Source of the DNA: Fibrobacter sp. UBA7003 | Lineage (GTDB): Bacteria; Fibrobacterota; Fibrobacteria; Fibrobacterales; Fibrobacteraceae | Direction of reading: 5' to 3' | Length of the DNA: 64,000 bases | Assembly (NCBI GenBank): GCA_002449765.1 | Contig: DJXN01000011.1 | Span: 1 to 64,000 of the forward strand | Shown here: positions 15,508 to 24,900 of the stretch, piece by piece | Layout: the number at the start of each line of letters is the position of its first letter | Numbering within the stretch: position 1 is the first letter of the stretch | Notes under the pieces: generated by a model | The model's input: the letters and a program-made list of their open reading frames with translations, nothing else | The model's database searches: none | What the model was told of the DNA's origin: nothing | Program-made: the position numbers and the translations under genes

Positions 15508-18477
15508 ATGAAATCCTTTGGTGTAATGTTTGGCGCTCTCGCTTGCGTGGCGACTCTCGCTTTCGCGTCGACGGACAACCCGCTTACCCTCTGGTACAAC
15601 AGCGATGCGGCGGGCGAATTCACGAACGCCCTCCCCATCGGGAACGGCTACATGGGCGGCATCATTTACGGTGGCGTCACGAAGGATATTATCGGCCTGA
15701 ACGAGAGTACGGTATGGTCGGGCGGCCCGGGCGACAACAACAAGCAGGGCGCGGCAAGCCACCTGAAAGATGCCCGCGACGCCATGTTCCGCGGGGACTA
15801 CCGCACGGCGGAATCCATCGTTTCTAACTACATGATTGGCCCTGGCCCGGCGAGTTTCCAGCCGGTGGGCGACCTCGTGATTACCACGTCGCATTCGGGG
15901 GCCACGAATTACCGCCGCGAACTGGACCTCAAGACGGCCATCGCGAAAACGACCTATACGAGCGGGGGAGTCAAGTACACCCGCGAATACTTTGCGAGCT
16001 ATCCGGACCACGTGATTGTTGTTCGTTTGTCTGCAGACAAGTCGGGTTCGGTGAGTTTCGGGGCGACCATGACGACTCCGCATCGCAACAACAAGATGTC
16101 GAATAGCGGGAACACGCTCATTTACGACGTGACGGTCAATTCCATCAAGTTCCAGAACCGCCTGAACGTGGTGGCCGATGGCGGTACGGTCTCTGTCTCG
16201 AACGGGAACATCAATGTGCAGGGCGCGAATTCCGCAATGCTCGTGCTCACGATTGCGACAAACTTCAAATCGTATAATGACGTGAGCGGTGACCCGGGCG
16301 CCATTGCGGCCGATATCATGAGCAAGGTGAAGGGCAAGTCTTACGACGACCTGCTCACTGCGCACCTGAAGGATTACCAAACGATCTTCAACCGCGTGAA
16401 AATTGACCTGGGCCCTGCCGACAACAGTGCGGGCGACATTACCAGCACCCGCGTGAAGAATTTCAATTCCACGAACGACCCCTCGCTCGTAGAACTGCAT
16501 TACCAGTATGGTCGTTACCTGCTGATTGCGAGTTCGCGCAAGGGCGGCCAGCCTGCAAACCTGCAGGGCATCTGGAACAAGGACACGAACCCGGTTTGGG
16601 GCAGCAAGTACACGACCAACATCAACCTCGAAATGAACTACTGGCCGGTAGAGACGGCGAACCTCGGCGAATGCGTGTGGCCGCTGATTGACAAGATCAA
16701 GAGCATGGTCCCGCAGGGAGAAAAGACCGCGAAGGTGCACTGGGGCGTAGACGAAGGCTGGGTGGAACACCACAATACCGACCTCTGGAACCGTACCGCC
16801 CCGATTGACGGCGCATGGGGCTTGTGGCCCTCTGGCGCAGGCTGGCTCAGCACGCACCTCTGGGAACATTTCCTGTTCAACCCGACTGACAAGGCTTACT
16901 TGCAGGACGTCTACTCCACCATGAAGGGGGCTGCGCTCTTCTTCGTGAACAGCCTTGTGGAAGAACCTGAAACCGGCCACAAGTACCTGGTGACGGCTCC
17001 GAGCGATTCTCCGGAAAACGACCACGGCGGTTACAACGTCTGCTTTGGCCCCACGATGGACAACCAGATTATTCGCGACGTGCTGAACTACACGATTGAG
17101 GCCTCCAAGATTCTCGGCGTTGACGAGGATGTTCGTGCCAAGATGGAAGCGACTGTCAAGCGCTTGCCGCCGACAAAGACGGGCAAGTACGGCCAGATTA
17201 CGGAATGGTTGCAGGACTGGGACGACCCGAACAACAAGAACCGCCATATTTCGCACCTGTACGGCCTTTTCCCGAGCGCGCAGATTACGCCCGAAGAAAC
17301 TCCCGACCTGATCAAGGGTGCGGGCGTTACGCTGAAGCAGCGCGGCGACGATGCGACCGGTTGGTCTCTCGCATGGAAAATCAACTTCTGGGCCCGCATG
17401 CACGATGGCGATCACGCATACACGATGATCCGCATGCTCCTCACGCCAAACAAGACTTACAACAACCTCTTCGATGCGCATCCGCCGTTCCAGATTGACG
17501 GCAACTTCGGTGCGGTCTCGGGCGTGAACGAGATGCTTATGCAGAGCCATAACGGCAGAATCAACTTGTTGCCGGCATTGCCTTCGCAGTGGAAAGACGG
17601 TAGCATCAAGGGCATTCGTGCCCGCGGCGGTTTCGAGATTGATTCCATGGCCTGGAAGGGCGGCAAGCTCACGTATGTCGCCATCAAGTCCGATGTGGGC
17701 CAGACGCTCAACCTGGTGAACGGCTCCAACAAGTTCACGACCACGACGGTTCCGGGCAAGGTTTACGAATTCGATGGTAACCTCAAGCTCACGAACCAGC
17801 CGTTCGAACCGGTAACGGTTCCGGGCAAGATTCAGGCCGAAAGCTACATCGCGATGGACGGCGTGCAGATTGAGGATGACGAATCGGGCGAGCCGAACCT
17901 TGGCTGGATCAACGACGGTGATTTCAGCGAATACCTGGTAAAGGTCCCGACTGCAGGCGCCTACACGCTTACGGCCCGCGTGGCATCTGCCGCCGAAGCG
18001 AAATCTACCGTTACGGTGGTTGATTCTACTGGCAAGGTGCTTGCGACGTTTACGGTAGACCCCGAAAAGACGAAGGGCTGGAACGACTGGTATGAAACTT
18101 CGACGACAATCGCGCTAGAAAAGGGCGAGCAGAAACTCCGTTTCAATTACTCCGGCGAAAGCACTTACCTCTTGAATTTTGACTGGTTCAGCATTGCGAA
18201 GGGGACGGATGCGGTACCGGCGACGCGCCGGGTTGCCACGACGCTTGATGTGCGTCCGGTGCGGATGGCGCGAGCGCCCGTGGCTCTGATGGTGCAGTCG
18301 AACGGGGATTTCGAAGTGCGCCTGTATACGGCTAACGGGAATCTGGTCGCAAAAAGCCGGGGTAGCGGTGATGGGCTTGTTGAATTCGGCAAGAATGGTC
18401 GTCTGCTCCAGGGCACCTACATTGCTGTCGTTACCAGCGGAAATCTGCAAAAAACGCTAAAAATTCGCGCTTTTTAG
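15508..18477 (+). CDS. Secreted GH95 alpha-L-fucosidase/galactosidase with CBM6-like module
   Basis: A 989-residue enzyme with a signal peptide (cleavage after LAFAS). GH95 hallmarks are all visible: LPIGNGYMGG, NESTVWSGGP, the paired asparagines in TNINLEMNYW (Asn371 and Asn373), the acid Glu near 502 in APSDSPEN, and HPPFQIDGNFG with Asp near 663. Members remove alpha-1,2-L-fucose or related galactose from xyloglucan and other plant glycans. A CBM6-like domain spans about 771-893, and the last 75 residues form a sorting-like tail (VRLYTANGNLVAK to KTLKIRAF). The ATG at 15508 has AAAGGAG upstream and begins the signal peptide. Confidence 0.93.
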   Translation: MKSFGVMFGALACVATLAFASTDNPLTLWYNSDAAGEFTNALPIGNGYMGGIIYGGVTKDIIGLNESTVWSGGPGDNNKQGAASHLKDARDAMFRGDYRTAESIVSNYMIGPGPASFQPVGDLVITTSHSGATNYRRELDLKTAIAKTTYTSGGVKYTREYFASYPDHVIVVRLSADKSGSVSFGATMTTPHRNNKMSNSGNTLIYDVTVNSIKFQNRLNVVADGGTVSVSNGNINVQGANSAMLVLTIATNFKSYNDVSGDPGAIAADIMSKVKGKSYDDLLTAHLKDYQTIFNRVKIDLGPADNSAGDITSTRVKNFNSTNDPSLVELHYQYGRYLLIASSRKGGQPANLQGIWNKDTNPVWGSKYTTNINLEMNYWPVETANLGECVWPLIDKIKSMVPQGEKTAKVHWGVDEGWVEHHNTDLWNRTAPIDGAWGLWPSGAGWLSTHLWEHFLFNPTDKAYLQDVYSTMKGAALFFVNSLVEEPETGHKYLVTAPSDSPENDHGGYNVCFGPTMDNQIIRDVLNYTIEASKILGVDEDVRAKMEATVKRLPPTKTGKYGQITEWLQDWDDPNNKNRHISHLYGLFPSAQITPEETPDLIKGAGVTLKQRGDDATGWSLAWKINFWARMHDGDHAYTMIRMLLTPNKTYNNLFDAHPPFQIDGNFGAVSGVNEMLMQSHNGRINLLPALPSQWKDGSIKGIRARGGFEIDSMAWKGGKLTYVAIKSDVGQTLNLVNGSNKFTTTTVPGKVYEFDGNLKLTNQPFEPVTVPGKIQAESYIAMDGVQIEDDESGEPNLGWINDGDFSEYLVKVPTAGAYTLTARVASAAEAKSTVTVVDSTGKVLATFTVDPEKTKGWNDWYETSTTIALEKGEQKLRFNYSGESTYLLNFDWFSIAKGTDAVPATRRVATTLDVRPVRMARAPVALMVQSNGDFEVRLYTANGNLVAKSRGSGDGLVEFGKNGRLLQGTYIAVVTSGNLQKTLKIRAF

Positions 18478-18518
18478 GCAGAAATAGAAAATTTTTTAGA
18501 AAAAGGGCGGTTTGTCTC

Positions 18519-18547
18519 TTGACAAACCGTCGTTTAAAATGTATATA
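18519..18547 (+). promoter_or_regulatory. Promoter of the ArsR/SmtB-type regulator
   Basis: TTGACA (18519-18524), 17-base spacer, TATATA (18542-18547). Seven bases separate the -10 from the ATG at 18555, so the transcript is probably leaderless. Confidence 0.7.
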
Positions 18548-18554
18548 TGAAAAT

Positions 18555-18570
18555 ATGAATAACTGTTCAT
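18555..18570 (+). promoter_or_regulatory. SmtB-type metal operator overlapping the start codon
   Basis: The inverted repeat ATGAA, six bases, TTCAT resembles known SmtB/ZiaR operators. Its first three bases are the start codon of the regulator, so bound repressor would cover the transcription start. Confidence 0.6.
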
Positions 18571-18920
18571 GTATTAAAAACAAAACTCATCGTCACGATG
18601 CTGTTACGGGAATCCAAAAGATGGACGTGTCTCTCGATACCCTTTTCGAACTTTCTGAATTCTTCAAGTTCTTTGGCGATACTACGCGCATCCGCATTAT
18701 TCACCTGATGCTTTCGGGTGAAATTTCGGTGAACGAGATTGCCGAAAAATTGAACCTCGAACAGTCGGTGGTAAGCCACCAGCTGCGCATCCTCCGCACG
18801 GCGAATCTCGTGAAGCCGCGCCGCGAAGGTCGCAAAATTTTCTATTCGCTCGATGACGAACATATCGGGCTCATTTTCAATACGGGCCTCACACACATTC
18901 TCCACAAGAAGGGAAAGTAG
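18555..18920 (+). CDS. ArsR/SmtB-family metal-sensing repressor
   Basis: A 121-residue winged-helix repressor. The recognition helix is near SVVSHQLRILRTANLV. The last helix has the SmtB alpha-5 metal site spacing: Asp and His (DEH), a second His 11 residues later, and a His instead of Glu three further on (HILH). The N-terminus adds CSC and HRH, candidate ligands as in ZiaR or CadC. Zinc or a related ion is the likely inducer. It lies two bases before the metal permease, its probable target. There is no Shine-Dalgarno sequence. A downstream ATG at 18621 is an alternative start but would lose the N-terminal ligands. Confidence 0.85.
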   Translation: MNNCSCIKNKTHRHDAVTGIQKMDVSLDTLFELSEFFKFFGDTTRIRIIHLMLSGEISVNEIAEKLNLEQSVVSHQLRILRTANLVKPRREGRKIFYSLDDEHIGLIFNTGLTHILHKKGK

Positions 18921-18922
18921 AC

Positions 18923-20410
18923 ATGGATTCCTTCGTCGATATCTTTAAGGTCTTTGTACACGAGTTTATCACGCTGTTTTCCGAGATGGCGCCGTTCCTG
19001 CTGCTCGGTTTCTTGCTTGCGGGCATTTTGCACGTGTGGGTGCCGAACCATCTGTACGTGCCCAAGATTTCCAAATCGAATTTCATGTCGGTGCTATGGG
19101 CGGCCCTGTTCGGTGTGCCGCTCCCGATTTGCAGTTGCGGCGTGATTCCCACGTCGATTGCTCTCCGGAAGGAGGGGGCGAGCAAGGGGGCGAGCGTGAG
19201 CTTCCTCATTTCGACGCCTGCGACGGGTGTGGATTCTATCCTCGCGACGTATTCGCTGCTAGGGCTCCCGTTTGCGATTTTGCGCCCGATTGCGGCATTC
19301 GTGACGGCGCTTTTCGGAGGCGTGCTCACGAACATCGTGTCTCGCGGGGAAGATGCTGCGGCGCAAGGTGAGGCTCACCCCGAAACTATCGACTTTGACG
19401 ACTGCGATACCGATCATCACTGCGGTTGCGGCCACCGCGACCCTTCGACGGGCTCAGGAACCGAATGCGTCGAACATGACCATCACGATCATTGCGGGTG
19501 TGGCGAACATGGCTGCGGTTGCGAATCGCGCGATGTGCACCGCATGTCTTTCGGCCAGAAGGTTGTGGAAACTTTCCGCTACGGGCTCGTGAACATGGTG
19601 GGCGACGTGAGCAAGTGGCTGCTCATTGGCCTTTTGCTGGGCGCCTTGATTTCGGCGTTTGTCCCGAACGAGCTCTTCCTTGCCCTGCGTGAATATCCGC
19701 TGCTCTGTATGCTTGCCGTTCTCATGCTCGCGATGCCGATGTACACGTGTGCGACGGGTTCCATTCCGCTTGCGCTTGCGCTCGTGGCGAAGGGAATTAC
19801 TCCGGGGGCGGCCCTCGTGCTGCTCATGGCGGGCCCTGCGACGAGTATCGCCTCGATGCTTGTGGTAGGGAAGGCGTTTGGCAAGCGGACTCTCGTGGCA
19901 TACCTTGTCTCGATTGCGGTCGGCGCGATTGGCTTCGGGCTGATTGTCGATACGTTCTTCATGGACACGTTCCTTGCGGCGATGCTCCCGCATGGCTCTG
20001 CGGAATGTCACGGGCATGGTGCGCTTGGCGTGTTTGACTATGTATGTGCGGGCCTGCTCGCTGCATTCATGATTTACGCGAAGTTCGGACACAAGGGCTG
20101 CGGCTGTGGGCACGAACATGGTGGACATTGCGGGTGCGGCCATGACCACGAAGGAAACTGCTGCCACGACCACGAAGAGGAATGCGATGAATGCGTTCAC
20201 GTGACTTACCGCGTGAACGGCATGAGCTGCAGCCACTGCAAGGCGTGCGTCGAGAAGGCGGTTCGCGTGCTGGACGGCGTGGAATTTGCCGAGGCCGATG
20301 TCTCGAAGAAGGAACTTCGCGTGGAATGGCACGATGCGCACGATATCGATGAAGGTGCGCTCAGGAAGGCGGTGGAAGAAGCCGGCTTCGAGTTCGGCGG
20401 GAAGGTTTGA
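18923..20410 (+). CDS. Metal efflux permease (SO_0444-like, DUF318) with His/Cys-rich loops and HMA domain
   Basis: A 495-residue protein with two blocks of membrane helices. Each block has a cysteine-bearing motif of the permease family (PLPICSCGVIPTS and MPMYTCATGSIPLA). Between the blocks lies a His/Cys-rich loop (HHDHCGCGEHGCGC). A second such region (GHCGCGHDHEGNCC) precedes a C-terminal heavy-metal-associated domain with MSCSHCKAC. Relatives are described as Cu/Zn efflux systems. The preceding repressor supports metal-induced export. The first loop contains DPSTGSGTE, encoded by a palindromic repeat, so this stretch was probably added by repeat insertion. Confidence 0.82.
   Translation: MDSFVDIFKVFVHEFITLFSEMAPFLLLGFLLAGILHVWVPNHLYVPKISKSNFMSVLWAALFGVPLPICSCGVIPTSIALRKEGASKGASVSFLISTPATGVDSILATYSLLGLPFAILRPIAAFVTALFGGVLTNIVSRGEDAAAQGEAHPETIDFDDCDTDHHCGCGHRDPSTGSGTECVEHDHHDHCGCGEHGCGCESRDVHRMSFGQKVVETFRYGLVNMVGDVSKWLLIGLLLGALISAFVPNELFLALREYPLLCMLAVLMLAMPMYTCATGSIPLALALVAKGITPGAALVLLMAGPATSIASMLVVGKAFGKRTLVAYLVSIAVGAIGFGLIVDTFFMDTFLAAMLPHGSAECHGHGALGVFDYVCAGLLAAFMIYAKFGHKGCGCGHEHGGHCGCGHDHEGNCCHDHEEECDECVHVTYRVNGMSCSHCKACVEKAVRVLDGVEFAEADVSKKELRVEWHDAHDIDEGALRKAVEEAGFEFGGKV
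19439..19462 (+). repeat. Short palindrome-type repeat read in frame in the metal permease
   Basis: The core CCCTTCGACGGGCTCAGG matches a dispersed repeat type known from many bacterial genomes. It encodes the only non-His/Cys part of the loop (DPSTGSGTE). Confidence 0.5.
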
Positions 20411-20419
20411 AGAAAAGAC

Positions 20420-20436
20420 GCCCGGCCAAGCCGGGC
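20420..20436. repeat. Intergenic palindrome between permease and ispD
   Basis: GCCCGGC, CAA, GCCGGGC, followed by ATGACG. The two genes converge here. There is no T-tract, so it is better read as a short repeat than as a classical terminator, though it may still stop transcription. Confidence 0.5.
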
Positions 20437-20447
20437 ATGACGAGAAC

Positions 20448-21131
20448 CTATTTCGCGCGGCTGGCGAAAATCTCGAAGTCTTCGGGAGTGGTGAGCTTGT
20501 CGTTCGCGGCGTTGCCCTTCACGATGTAGACGCTCTCGCCGAAGTATTCGAGGATGCTCGCCTCGTCGGTGGGCGTGAAGTTCAGGGGCTCTGCGGCGAT
20601 GCGCGCATAGAGCCTTTTCATTAGCGCGATGGAGGCTGCCTGCGGGGTCTGCGCCATCCAGACGGTATTGCGGTCGATGGTGGATTCGACGCGCCCGTCT
20701 TTAGCAATCTTGATGGTATCGACGGCGGGCTTTGCCACAAGGCAGCTGCCCTTGGTTAGAAGCGTTTCGCACACGTCGCGGATGATTTCCCTGCTCACGA
20801 AGGGGCGTGCCACGTCGTGGACCAGAACGAATTCCGCATTGCTTGTAAGTGCGTTCACGCCGTTCTCGACGGACTGCCAGCGTTCTGCGCCGCCCACGAC
20901 GATTTTCAGCTTGGGGTGCGAGATTTCCTTTTCGAAATGATCCTTCCAGTCGGCGGGTACGGCCATCACGACTTCTGCGATTTCTTCCATCTCGAGGAAA
21001 GTCTCGAGGCTGTAGCGGTAGACGGGCTTGCCGCCCAGGAGCATCAGCTGCTTGGGAATGTTGCCGCCCATGCGTTTGCCGAGTCCCCCTGCGGGGAGGA
21101 CTGCCGCGAATCTGCCTTTCAAGTTCTGCAT
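20448..21131 (-). CDS. ispD: 2-C-methyl-D-erythritol 4-phosphate cytidylyltransferase
   Basis: A 227-residue nucleotidyltransferase of the non-mevalonate isoprenoid pathway. It joins CTP and methylerythritol phosphate. The nucleotide-binding start is PAGGLGKRMGGNIPKQ, followed by VHDVARPFVS, AVDTIK, RNTVWMAQTPQA and FTPTDEASILE, all in family order. The length is normal. No Shine-Dalgarno sequence precedes the ATG. Instead TATCTT lies seven bases upstream, suggesting a leaderless transcript. It is 18 bases downstream of the helicase gene on the same strand. Confidence 0.93.
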   Translation of the reverse strand: MQNLKGRFAAVLPAGGLGKRMGGNIPKQLMLLGGKPVYRYSLETFLEMEEIAEVVMAVPADWKDHFEKEISHPKLKIVVGGAERWQSVENGVNALTSNAEFVLVHDVARPFVSREIIRDVCETLLTKGSCLVAKPAVDTIKIAKDGRVESTIDRNTVWMAQTPQAASIALMKRLYARIAAEPLNFTPTDEASILEYFGESVYIVKGNAANDKLTTPEDFEIFASRAK

Positions 21132-21149
21132 GTCGGTAAAGATATAAAA

Positions 21150-23768
21150 TTACGCTTCGCCGATGCGTAGCATTTTCAGGAGCGGGATTCCGGCTTCGCG
21201 GCTGTCGGCGAGGTTTATCTCGAAGTCGATGCTCCAGTCGTTGAATTCTTCCTCGTCCTGCAGCATCTGCTGTATGTGCATCACGTCACCCTCGTAGGTC
21301 ACGATGGTGTGGGCGAGTGCGCGACCTTCCACATCGAGGCGGAACTTGTGGTGCTCTGCCGTGTAGGCGGCCATGATCTCGGTGAGCATCGACTCGGTCC
21401 ACGGCTTGCCTTCGCCGTCCACGAGCATCTGGCCCTCTTCCAGGTCGTCTGCGAGGCTGTCGAGAACTGCGGCAAAGTCCTGCTTCGCGAGGTTGCCCAT
21501 AATCTGGAAAATGCGCTGGCGCACCATGCCGAGGAATCGTTTCTTGTCGTAGGTGATGTCGGCGGCAGCCTTGTCGGCGCCGAAGGCTTTTTCCGCTTCG
21601 TCCTCTGTGAGTCCTGCATCCAGTCGCTTCTGGTAGTCCTCGGGGTGGGCCATCTTTTCCCATTCCTCCAGCAGGCTCGAGTCGGTGCGGCGTATCATGT
21701 CGCCGAGGTAGTCTTCCATCTCGTGGAGTTCGTCATTCTTGTAGCCGTCGGGCACCGTTTGGCTCAAAACCTTATATACGTAGTTGAGGTGCCGGAGCAA
21801 AATCGCTTCCATGCGCTGCAGGCCGTACTGCTTCACGTAGCCGCTGAAGGTGCTGAAGTTCTCGAACATCTCGCGCACGATGCTCTTGGGTTCCACGTTC
21901 ACGTCGACCCACGGGTGCTGTTCCGCAAACTCGTTGTACGTGCCGTAGATAAACTCGCGGAGCGGCTTGGGGTACTCGACCTTCTCGATTTCTTCCATGC
22001 GCTGGTTGTATTCCATGCCCTGCGCCTTGAGTTCGTCGAGCCTTGCCGTGCGGGCCTTGTTCTGCTGGATGCGAAGAATCGCCTCCGGGTTCTCTACGAT
22101 GCTTTCGCACAACGTAATTACGTCGAGCGCGTATTCCGGGCTTTCGCTGTCCAGTTTCGGGAGCGTATCTACCAGGTAGAGCGAGAGCGGCTGGTTCATC
22201 GCGAAGTCGTCTTGCAGGTCCATGTTCACGCGCAGGTGGCTGTAGCCTTCGGCTACGGGCTTCACGAACTCCACGATGTTCTTTTCCACCAGGCTTCGGA
22301 AAAGCTGGAAGGAGCGGTGCTGCAGCTGCTTCTTGCTCGCTGCACTTTCGTGGCAGTCCTTGATGAGCGTGCGCATCGCCTTGCAGCCGTCGGTCTCGCG
22401 GCTCAGGATATTCAGGAGCATCCCGTGATCTACGCGGAAGCTCGAGGTGAGTGGTTCGGGCTGCGCGTCAATCAGGCGCCTATACGTGCTCTCGTCGAAG
22501 GGGACGTAGCCGTGCTCGGGCGGTTTGCGTTTCTGGAACTTCTTCCCTGTCTGGCGGCTCTTCGCCTCGAGTTTCAGGTTCTCGATTACATGTTCGGGAG
22601 CTTGCGCCACCACGTATCCGATGTTGTCGAATCCCTTGCGCCCTGCGCGGCCCGCAATCTGGTGGAAGTCGCGTGCGGTTAATATCGCGGTCTTGTCGCC
22701 GCTGTACTTGCAGAGCTGCGTAAAGAGAACCGTGCGTATGGGGACGTTCACGCCCACGCCGAGCGTGTCGGTACCGCAGATGACTTTCAGTAAACCTTGC
22801 TGTGCGAGCTTTTCGCAGAGGATGCGGTACTTGGGCAATAGCCCCGCGTGGTGCAGGCCGATTCCCTGCTTGAGCCAGCGCTTGACATCCGGGCCGTACG
22901 GGCTCGAGAATCGCACTTCCTTGATGGCCTCGTTTATCGCCTGCTTTTCTTCGCGGGTGCACAGGTCGAGGCTCATGAAGTTCTGCGCATTGGTGGCGGC
23001 TGCGGCCTGCGTAAAATGAACGACGTAGACGGGCGCCTTGCCCTCGTTCACGAGTTTCTGCACTTCGGTCGAAAGTTCCGTGGTGCTGTAGGTAAAATCG
23101 AGCGGGACGGGCCTCTGCGAGGAACGGACGGTGACCGACTGCCTGCCGGTATGCTTCGTCATCTCGCGTTCGAAAAATTCCGTTGCACCGACGGTCGCGC
23201 TCATCAGGAGGAATCGAGACTGCGGGAGCGTCAGGAGCGGTATTTGCCAGGCGACTCCGCGTTCGCGGTCGGAATAGTAGTGGAATTCGTCCATCACTAT
23301 ATCGGTAATCGTGAGTTTCTCGCCTTCGCAGAGAGCCATGTTGCTTAAAATTTCTGCGGTGCAGCAGAGTATGGGGGCGTCGCGGTTCACAGTCGCGTCG
23401 CCGGTAGAAAGCCCCACGTTCTCGGGCCCGAATTCCTTGCAGAGCGCCATCCACTTCTCGTTCACGAGCGCCTTGATGGGGCAGGTGTACACGCTCTTGC
23501 GGCCATGCGCGATGCTGTCGAAATGGAGCGCGAGGGCGACCATCGACTTGCCCGAACCCGTGGGTGTATTCAGGATAACGTTCTTGCCGTCCAGAAGTTC
23601 GAGGATGGCCTCTTCCTGCGCAGGGTAGAGCGTGGTTCCGCGGGACTGCGCCCATTCCATGAATGCTTCCAGGATGTCCTCAGAAGCGGGCGCAGAGTGG
23701 CCTCCTGCCGGGTTTGCGGTGAATCCTGCAATGAAATCCTTGAGTGTGGCCTTGTTTTGCTCTGCCAT
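21150..23768 (-). CDS. Ski2-like DEAD/DEAH-box helicase with long C-terminal region
   Basis: An 872-residue superfamily 2 helicase. Walker A is TPTGSGKS at residues 69-76, motif II is DEFH (a DExH variant), motif III is SAT, and motifs V and VI are [10 protein letters not shown] and [10 protein letters not shown]. The last 400 residues have no second recognisable catalytic domain and resemble the DUF3516 region of actinobacterial Ski2-like helicases. It probably remodels RNA or DNA, with unknown substrate. The reading frame stays open far upstream, but the ATG at 23768 is right because the helicase similarity begins there and rfbA occupies the upstream DNA. TATCTT lies eight bases before the ATG. 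Confidence 0.85.
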   Translation of the reverse strand: MAEQNKATLKDFIAGFTANPAGGHSAPASEDILEAFMEWAQSRGTTLYPAQEEAILELLDGKNVILNTPTGSGKSMVALALHFDSIAHGRKSVYTCPIKALVNEKWMALCKEFGPENVGLSTGDATVNRDAPILCCTAEILSNMALCEGEKLTITDIVMDEFHYYSDRERGVAWQIPLLTLPQSRFLLMSATVGATEFFEREMTKHTGRQSVTVRSSQRPVPLDFTYSTTELSTEVQKLVNEGKAPVYVVHFTQAAAATNAQNFMSLDLCTREEKQAINEAIKEVRFSSPYGPDVKRWLKQGIGLHHAGLLPKYRILCEKLAQQGLLKVICGTDTLGVGVNVPIRTVLFTQLCKYSGDKTAILTARDFHQIAGRAGRKGFDNIGYVVAQAPEHVIENLKLEAKSRQTGKKFQKRKPPEHGYVPFDESTYRRLIDAQPEPLTSSFRVDHGMLLNILSRETDGCKAMRTLIKDCHESAASKKQLQHRSFQLFRSLVEKNIVEFVKPVAEGYSHLRVNMDLQDDFAMNQPLSLYLVDTLPKLDSESPEYALDVITLCESIVENPEAILRIQQNKARTARLDELKAQGMEYNQRMEEIEKVEYPKPLREFIYGTYNEFAEQHPWVDVNVEPKSIVREMFENFSTFSGYVKQYGLQRMEAILLRHLNYVYKVLSQTVPDGYKNDELHEMEDYLGDMIRRTDSSLLEEWEKMAHPEDYQKRLDAGLTEDEAEKAFGADKAAADITYDKKRFLGMVRQRIFQIMGNLAKQDFAAVLDSLADDLEEGQMLVDGEGKPWTESMLTEIMAAYTAEHHKFRLDVEGRALAHTIVTYEGDVMHIQQMLQDEEEFNDWSIDFEINLADSREAGIPLLKMLRIGEA

Positions 23769-23846
23769 AATGCGCAAAGATAGTTCTTTTGTCCCGACTG
23801 TAATTTTAAGATTTCTATTATTTTGAAAAAATAAAAGGAACCTAGC

Positions 23847-24734
23847 ATGAAAGGAATCGTTCTCGCCGGGGGCTCCGGCACAAGGCTCTACCCGCTGACC
23901 ATGGTCACCAGCAAGCAGCTCTTGCCGGTCTACGACAAGCCCATGATCTACTACCCGCTTTCGACCTTGATGCTTGCGGGCATCCGCGAAATCCTCATCA
24001 TCTCGACACCGACGGACCTGCCGAATTTCGAGCGCCTGCTGGGCGACGGTTCCGCGATGGGTCTCAAGCTCAGTTACAAGGTGCAGCCGAGCCCCGATGG
24101 CCTGGCGCAGGCGTTTATCCTGGGCGAGGAATTTATCGGTAACGACTGCTGCGCGATGGTGCTGGGCGACAACATCTTCTACGGCAACGGCTTCAGCCCG
24201 CTTCTGAAGGCTGCGGTGAAAAACGCCGAGGAGAACGGCCGCGCGAGCGTGTTCGGTTATTACGTGGAAGACCCCGAACGCTTTGGCGTGGTGGAATTCG
24301 ACAAGGCAGGTAAAGTAATTTCTGTGGAAGAGAAGCCGAAGGAACCCAAGAGCAACTACGCGATTACGGGCCTCTACTTCTATGACAACCGCGTGAGCGG
24401 ATTTGCGAAGGCCCAGAAGCCGAGCGCCCGCGGGGAACTCGAGATTACCGACTTGAACAAGACGTACCTCGACAGGGGAGAACTCGACGTGAAACTGCTC
24501 GGGCGTGGATTCGCATGGCTCGATACCGGCACGATGGACAGCCTGATTGAAGCGGGCGAGTTCGTGAAGATGATCGAGAACCGCCAGGGCATCCAGATTT
24601 CTGCGGTCGAGGAAATCGCCTACGTGAACGGTTGGATTAGCAAGGAAAAGTTGCTCGAGTCTGCCGCCAAGTACGGGAAGTCTCCCTACGGTCAGCACCT
24701 GCGCAAGGTCGCTGAAGGGAAAATCAGGTACTAG
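23847..24734 (+). CDS. rfbA: Glucose-1-phosphate thymidylyltransferase
   Basis: A 295-residue enzyme making dTDP-glucose, the first step toward dTDP-rhamnose and other surface sugars. The nucleotide-binding motif [11 protein letters not shown] is at the N-terminus. [44 protein letters not shown] and GLYFYDN follow in family order. AAAGGAACC precedes the ATG. No other dTDP-rhamnose genes are adjacent, so the rest of the pathway must lie elsewhere. Confidence 0.93.
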   Translation: MKGIVLAGGSGTRLYPLTMVTSKQLLPVYDKPMIYYPLSTLMLAGIREILIISTPTDLPNFERLLGDGSAMGLKLSYKVQPSPDGLAQAFILGEEFIGNDCCAMVLGDNIFYGNGFSPLLKAAVKNAEENGRASVFGYYVEDPERFGVVEFDKAGKVISVEEKPKEPKSNYAITGLYFYDNRVSGFAKAQKPSARGELEITDLNKTYLDRGELDVKLLGRGFAWLDTGTMDSLIEAGEFVKMIENRQGIQISAVEEIAYVNGWISKEKLLESAAKYGKSPYGQHLRKVAEGKIRY

Positions 24735-24900
24735 TTCAAATTTGAAGTAAAAATCCCGCTTTTTTGACCAAAATCGCCAGTTTGGCTATTGACAACTTAT
24801 CCATGCGAACATGCTTTTCGCATGGAATTTTTTCATGATTTGTGGATAATTTTAGAGTGGTGAGTTATATAAATGCCTCTCGGGGCGAAAGGGATGTAAC
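24735..24900 (+). other. Intergenic region upstream of the GH43 gene
   Basis: 166 bases. It holds the palindrome TTCAAATTTGAA right after rfbA, the shared CAZyme element copy B, the hairpin CATGC-TTTTC-GCATG at about 24809-24823, and GAAAGGGA before the GH43 start. Confidence 0.5.
24789..24806 (+). promoter_or_regulatory. Shared CAZyme upstream element, copy B
   Basis: TTGACAACTTATCCATGC, ending 95 bases before the GH43 start codon. It differs from copy A at three positions. Confidence 0.6.

Noticed and set aside
15427..17550. Long open frame antisense to the GH95 gene
   Set aside because: It mirrors codon bias of the real gene and encodes an Arg/Val-rich product without any family motif. 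The same applies to antisense frames at 9044-10651, 11189-13759, 24865-26934 and 48210-50294.
23769..24698. Upstream extension of the helicase reading frame
   Set aside because: It runs through rfbA on the opposite strand and carries no helicase similarity. The helicase begins at 23768.
24839..24848. DnaA-box-like TGTGGATAA near the GH43 gene
   Set aside because: It is a single box without dnaA, dnaN or a cluster of boxes, so it is not an origin. The recF gene here also sits away from replication genes.
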